Origin: Apostichopus japonicus
Taxonomy: Eukaryota; Echinodermata; Holothuroidea; Aspidochirotida; Stichopodidae
DNA: 64,000 nt
NCBI RefSeq assembly: GCF_037975245.1
Contig: NC_092566.1
Location: 12,231,501-12,295,500, forward strand
Reading direction: 5' to 3'
Positions 59,863 to 64,000 of this stretch are shown one piece after another. Positions within the stretch are counted from its first letter, which is position 1; each line of letters starts with the position of its first letter. The translations under genes and the position numbers were made by a program. Under the pieces are notes generated by a model that was not told the DNA's origin, made no database searches, and saw only the letters and a program-made list of their open reading frames with translations.

Positions 59863-61174
59863 CGGTGTCGCACATTCGATTGATCGACACCGCATATTTG
59901 ATTGATCGATACTGCACATTCGATTGATCGGTACGGAACATGCGATTGATCAGAACCGAACATTCCATTGAACGATACTCAACATTCCATTGATCGGTAC
60001 CGCACATTCGATTTAACGATACCAAACATTCGATTGATCGGTACGGAACATTCGATTGAACGGTACCGCACATTCGATTGATTGGTACAGAACATTCGAT
60101 TGATCGATACCGCACATTCGATTGATCGATACCGCACATTCGATAGATCGGTACCGCACATTCGATTTAACGATACCGCGCATTCGATTCATCGGTACCA
60201 CACATTCGATTGATCGATACCGCACATTCGATTGATCGGTATCGCACATTCGATTTAACGATCATTCGATTGATCGATACTCAACATTCCATTGATCGGT
60301 ACCGCATATTCGATTTAACGATACCAAACATTCGATTGATCGGTAGGGTACATTCGATTGAACGGTACCGCACATTCGATTGATCGGTATCACTCATTCG
60401 ATAGATCGATCCTCACATTCGATTGATCGGTACCGCACATTCGATTTAACGATACCAAACATTCGATTCATCGGTACGGAACATTCGATAGATCGGTACC
60501 ACACATTCGATTGATCGGTACGGAACATTCGATTGATCGATACCGCACCTTCGATTGATCGGTATCGCACATTCGATTTAACGATACCGCACATTCGATT
60601 GATCGGTACCACACATTCGATTTATCGATACCGCACATTCGATTGATCGGTATCGCACATTCGATTTAACTATACCGAACATTCGATTGATCGGTACCGC
60701 ACATTCGATTGGTCGGTACCGAACATTCGATTGATCGATACCGCATATTCGATTGATCGATACCGCACATTCGATTGATCGGTATCGCACATTCGATAGA
60801 TCGATACTCACATTCGATTGATCGGTACCGCACATTCGATTTAACGATACCAAACATTCGATTGATCGGTACGGAACATTCGATAGATCGGTACCGAACA
60901 TTCGATTGATCGGTACCGCACACTCGATTGATCGGCAAGGCACATTCGATTGACCGGTAACGCACATTCTATAGATCGGTACAGCACATTCGATTGATTG
61001 GTACTGCACATTCGATTGATCGGTACCGAACATTCGATTGATCGATACCGCACATTCGATTGATCGATACCGCACATTCGATTGATCGGTATCGCACATT
61101 CGATTGATCGATACCGCACATTCGATTCATCGGTACCACACATTCGATTGATCGATACCGCACATTCGATTGAT

Positions 61175-62142
61175 CGGTATCGCACATTCGATTTAACGAT
61201 ACCGCACATTCGATTGATCGGTACCGCACATTCGATTGGTCGGTACCGAACATTCGATTGATCGATACCGCATATTCGATTGATCGATACCGCACATTCG
61301 ATTGATCGATACCTCACATTCGATTGATCGGTATCGCACATTCGATTTAACGATACCGCACATTCGATTGATCGGTACCGCACATTCGATTGATCGGTAC
61401 CGAACATTCGATTGATCGATACCGCATATTCGATTGATCGATACCGCACATTCGATTGATCGGTACGGAACATTCGATTGATCGGAACCGAACATTCCAT
61501 TGATCGATACTCAACATTCCATTGATCGGTACCGCACATTCGATTTAACGATACGACACATTCGATTGATCGGTAGGGAACATTCGATTGAACGGTACCG
61601 CACATTCGATTGATCGGTACCACACATTCGATTGATCGGTACCGCACATTCGATTCATCGGTATCGCACATTCGATTTAACGATACCGCACATTCGATTG
61701 ATCGGTACCGCACATTCGATTGGTCGGTACCGAACATTCGATTGATCGATACCGCATATTCGATTGATCGATACCGCACATTCGATTGATCGATACCTCA
61801 CATTCGATTGATCGGTATCGCACATTCGATTTAACGATACCGCACATTCGATTGATCGGTACCGCACATTCGATTGATCGGTACCGAACATTCGATTGAT
61901 CGATACCGCATATTCGATTGATCGATACCGCACATTCGATTGATCGGTACGGAACATTCGATTGATCGGAACCGAACATTCCATTGATCGATACTCAACA
62001 TTCCATTGATCGGTACCGCACATTCGATTTAACGATACGACACATTCGATTGATCGGTAGGGAACATTCGATTGAACGGTACCGCACATTCGATTGATCG
62101 GTACCACACATTCGATTGATCGGTACCGCACATTCGATTGAT
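61175..62142. repeat. 484-bp tandem duplication (22 monomers)
   Basis: CGGTATCGCAC followed by TTTAACGATACC begins at 61,175 and 61,659, 484 bp apart, and the next CGGTATCG is at 62,143. Each copy contains TTGGTCGG, GATACCTCAC, GGAACCGAAC, GATACGACAC and GGTAGGGAAC in the same order. The junction monomer carries TTCATCGGTATC at about 61,654, where the first copy has TTGATCGGTATC. Copies A and B have this segment only once, so the doubling is specific to C. Confidence 0.88.
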
Positions 62143-63124
62143 CGGTATCGCACATTCGATAGATTGATACTCACATTCGATTGATCGGTACCGCACATTC
62201 GATTTAACGATACCAAACATTCGATTGATCGGTACGGAACATTCGATTGATCGGAACCGAACATTCCATTGAACGATACTCAACATTCCATTGATCGGTA
62301 CCGCACATTCGATTTAACGATACCAAACATTCGATTGATCGGTACGGAACATTCGATTGAACGGTACCGCACATTCGATTGATTGGTACAGAACATTCGA
62401 TTGATCGATACCGCACATTCGATTGATCGATACCGCACATTCGATTGATCGGTATCGCACATTCGATTTAACGATCATTCCATTGATCGATACTCAACAT
62501 TCCATTGATCGGTACCGCATATTCGATTTAACGATACCAAACATTCGATTGATCGGTAGGGAACATTCGATTGAACGGTACCGCACATTCGATTGATCGG
62601 TACGGAACATTCGATTGATCGGTACCGCACATTCGATTGATCGGTATCACACATTCGATAGATCGATCCTCACATTCGATTGATCGGTACCGCACATTCG
62701 ATTTAACGATACCAAACATTCGATTCATCGGTACGGAACATTCGATAGATCGGTACCACACATTCGATTGATCGGTACGGAACATTCGATTGATCGATAC
62801 CGCACCTTCGATTGATCGGTATCGCACATTCGATTTAACGATACCGCACATTCGATTGATCGATACTGCACATTCGATTGATCGATACCGCACATTCGAT
62901 TGATCGGTATCGCACATTCGATTTAACGATACCGCACATTCGATTCATCGGTACCACACATTCGATTTATCGATACCGCACATTCGATTGATCGGTATCG
63001 CACATTCGATTTAACTATACCGCACATTCGATTGATCGGTACCGCACATTCGATTGGTCGGTACCGCACATTCGATTGATCGATACCGCATATTCGATTG
63101 ATCGATACCGCACATTCGATTGAT

Positions 63125-64000
63125 CGGTATCGCACATTCGATAGATCGATACTCACATTCGATTGATCGGTACCGCACATTCGATTTAACGATACCAAAC
63201 ATTCGATTGATCGGTACGGAACATTCGATAGATCGGTACCGAACATTCGATTGATCGGTACCGCACACTCGATTGTTCGGCAAGGCACATTCGATTGACC
63301 GGTAACGCACATTCTATAGATCGGTACAGCACATTCGATTGATTGGTACTGCACATTCGATTGATCGGTACCGAACATTCGATTGATCTTTACCGAACAA
63401 TCGATGTATCGGTATCGCACTTTCGATTGATCGATACCGCATATTTGATTGATCGATACCGCACATTCGATTGATCGGTATAGGGAACATTCGATTGAAC
63501 GGTACCGCACATTCGATTGATTGGTACAGAACATTCGATTGATCGATACCGCATATTCGATTGATCGATACCGCACATTCGATTGATCGGTATCGCACAT
63601 TCGATAGATCGATACTCACATTCGATTGATCGGTACCGCACATTCGATTTAACGATACCAAACATTCGATTGATCGGTACGGAACATTCGATAGATCGGT
63701 ACCGAACATTCGATTGATCGGTACCGCACACTCGATTGATCGGCAAGGCACATTCGATTGACCGGTAACGCACATTCTATAGATCGGTACAGCACATTCG
63801 ATTGATTGGTACTGCACATTCGATTGATCGGTACCGAACATTCGATTGATCTTTACCGAACAATCGATTGATCGATATCGCACTTTCGATTGATCGATAC
63901 CGCATATTTGATTGATCGATACCGCACATTCGATTGATCGGTACGGAACATTCGATTGAACGGTACCGCACATTCGATTGATTGGTACAGAACATTCGAT
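63125..64000. repeat. 463-bp tandem HOR, second copy cut by the window end
   Basis: CGGTATCGCAC and GATACTCAC recur at 63,125 and 63,588, and GGCAAGG at 63,279 and 63,742, a step of 463 bp. The length is 21 monomers plus one base: the 21-bp monomer removes one and an inserted TA in GGTATAGGGAAC near 63,479 adds two. Copy 1 has a private GATTGTTCGGCAAGG variant. Confidence 0.82.

Larger units (their letters stand above)
54547..60262. repeat. 5,716-bp super-unit, copy B (expanded relative to A)
   Basis: Runs between the GATCATTCG junctions at 54,547 and 60,263. Relative to copy A it has lost one monomer near 55,940. It has gained about 1,032 bp between 56.85 and 58.3 kb, sequence resembling 46.9 to 48 kb and 62.5 to 63.4 kb, and 285 bp within the 417-bp HOR near 59.2 to 59.5 kb. 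These three changes (minus 22, plus 1,032, plus 285) sum to the observed size difference of 1,295 bp. Confidence 0.85.
1..64000. repeat. 22-bp satellite DNA array spanning the whole window
   Basis: Every stretch I read is a head-to-tail copy of a 22-bp monomer with core CGCACATTCGATTGATCGG plus TAC/TAT. About 2,900 copies fit in the window and the array runs off both ends. No reverse-oriented monomer was seen. Two main classes alternate: G-type (GATCGGTACC, containing the palindrome CGGTACCG) and A-type (GATCGATACC, containing ATCGAT). Further variants hit the same positions: CGCAC, CGAAC, CAAAC, CGGAAC or CAGAAC before ATTCG; TTCG, TTCC or TTTG; and GATTGATC, GATTTAAC, GATTGAAC, GATAGATC, GATTCATC or GATTGATT. 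Most length changes are a few bases per monomer. A tandem array this long without genes is expected of eukaryotic heterochromatin; chromosomal position and species are not shown by the sequence. Confidence 0.98.
44959..64000. repeat. Satellite domain 4: most regular domain, 4.4 to 5.7 kb super-units
   Basis: This domain contains the 16-bp truncated monomer GATTTAACGATCATTCC or its GATCATTCG form (44,959; 46,842; 50,126; about 52,053; about 52,443; 54,547; about 56,452; about 56,842; 60,263; about 62,476) and the variant GATCGATCCTCAC (about 45,148; 47,031; 50,273; 54,695; 57,029; 60,411; 62,667). Long segments are copied at offsets of 1,883, 4,421 and 5,716 bp with few differences where I compared them. 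That suggests more recent homogenisation than in domain 1. No unique DNA is present. Confidence 0.8.
60263..64000. repeat. Super-unit copy C, rearranged and running off the window
   Basis: Starts at the GATCATTCG junction (60,263) and follows copy B at 5,716 bp (GGCAAGG at 55,218 and 60,934). Near 61.0 to 61.2 kb seven monomers present in B are missing, making the offset 5,562 bp. It then carries its own 484-bp doubling and continues with sequence like 46.9 to 47.7 kb (offset 15,634 bp in the 62.9 to 63.3 kb part). The end of the unit lies beyond the window. Confidence 0.78.

Noticed and set aside
1-64000. CRISPR array
   Set aside because: The repeated unit is contiguous with no unique spacers of constant size, variation is spread through the unit, and no leader or cas gene is present.
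1-64000. Plasmid or phage iteron origin (22-bp iterons) or a Dam/SeqA-type GATC cluster
   Set aside because: Iteron clusters have few copies next to a replication gene. Here there are about 2,900 copies and no gene, and GATC density simply follows the monomer.
1-64000. Telomeric repeat array
   Set aside because: The monomer does not resemble known short G-rich telomere repeats. G and C are balanced between strands, and HOR structure is atypical of telomerase-made DNA. Some Diptera have long complex telomere repeats, but nothing here specifically supports that.
1-64000. tRNA, rRNA or structured ncRNA genes
   Set aside because: No segment departs from the 22-bp repeat, and short palindromes (CGGTACCG, CGATTGATCG) repeat every unit without any longer fold specific to one place.

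Overview
The whole 64 kb window is one uninterrupted satellite DNA array. I found no unique-sequence island, gene, RNA gene, transposon or intergenic spacer in it. The monomer is 22 bp, about 2,900 copies in all, with core CGCACATTCGATTGATCGG followed by TAC or TAT, and every copy I read points the same way. The core appears in two main flavours: a G-type ending GATCGGTACC and an A-type ending GATCGATACC. Linked point variants (TTTAACG, TTGAACG, ATAGATC, TTCATCGG, GATTGG, GATCTTTACC, GGCAAGG and others) mark individual monomers and recur in fixed order, so the array is organised as nested, mosaic higher-order repeats (HORs).

The organism cannot be named from this. A 64 kb head-to-tail array of a short monomer with multi-scale HORs is typical of eukaryotic heterochromatin (centromeric, pericentromeric, subtelomeric or B/sex chromosome) and not of bacteria, archaea or viruses. 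The monomer is about half G+C and carries up to three CpGs per 22 bp.

Layout. (1) 1 to about 28.3 kb: an older-looking mosaic with units of 769, 1,298, 505, 418 and 703 bp and blocks re-used at distances of 1,934, 3,383, 4,090, 6,331 and 11,762 bp. (2) About 28.3 to 34.2 kb: a transitional stretch, still pure 22-mer, where the GGCAAGG marker is absent and I could not find a clean long HOR. (3) About 34.2 to 45.0 kb: a domain defined by aberrant-length monomers (an 8-bp remnant, 19-mers, 20-mers) copied inside 459, 1,056, 1,236/1,695 and 5,070 bp duplications. (4) About 45.0 to 64.0 kb: the most regular domain, with very large units (4,421 bp and an expanded 5,716 bp version) containing smaller 390, 417, 463 and 484 bp tandem units.

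Coding potential. The minus strand of the consensus monomer has no stop codon in any of its three frames, and 22 is not a multiple of 3, so all three frames read the same 22-residue peptide in rotation. This yields many long overlapping minus-strand open frames, up to 554 codons. I treat them as consequences of the repeat, not genes, and annotate only the longest as an example. There is no gene network to describe. What is worth attention is the repeat architecture, the shared breakpoints, and a motif resembling a CENP-B box with one base missing from its spacing.
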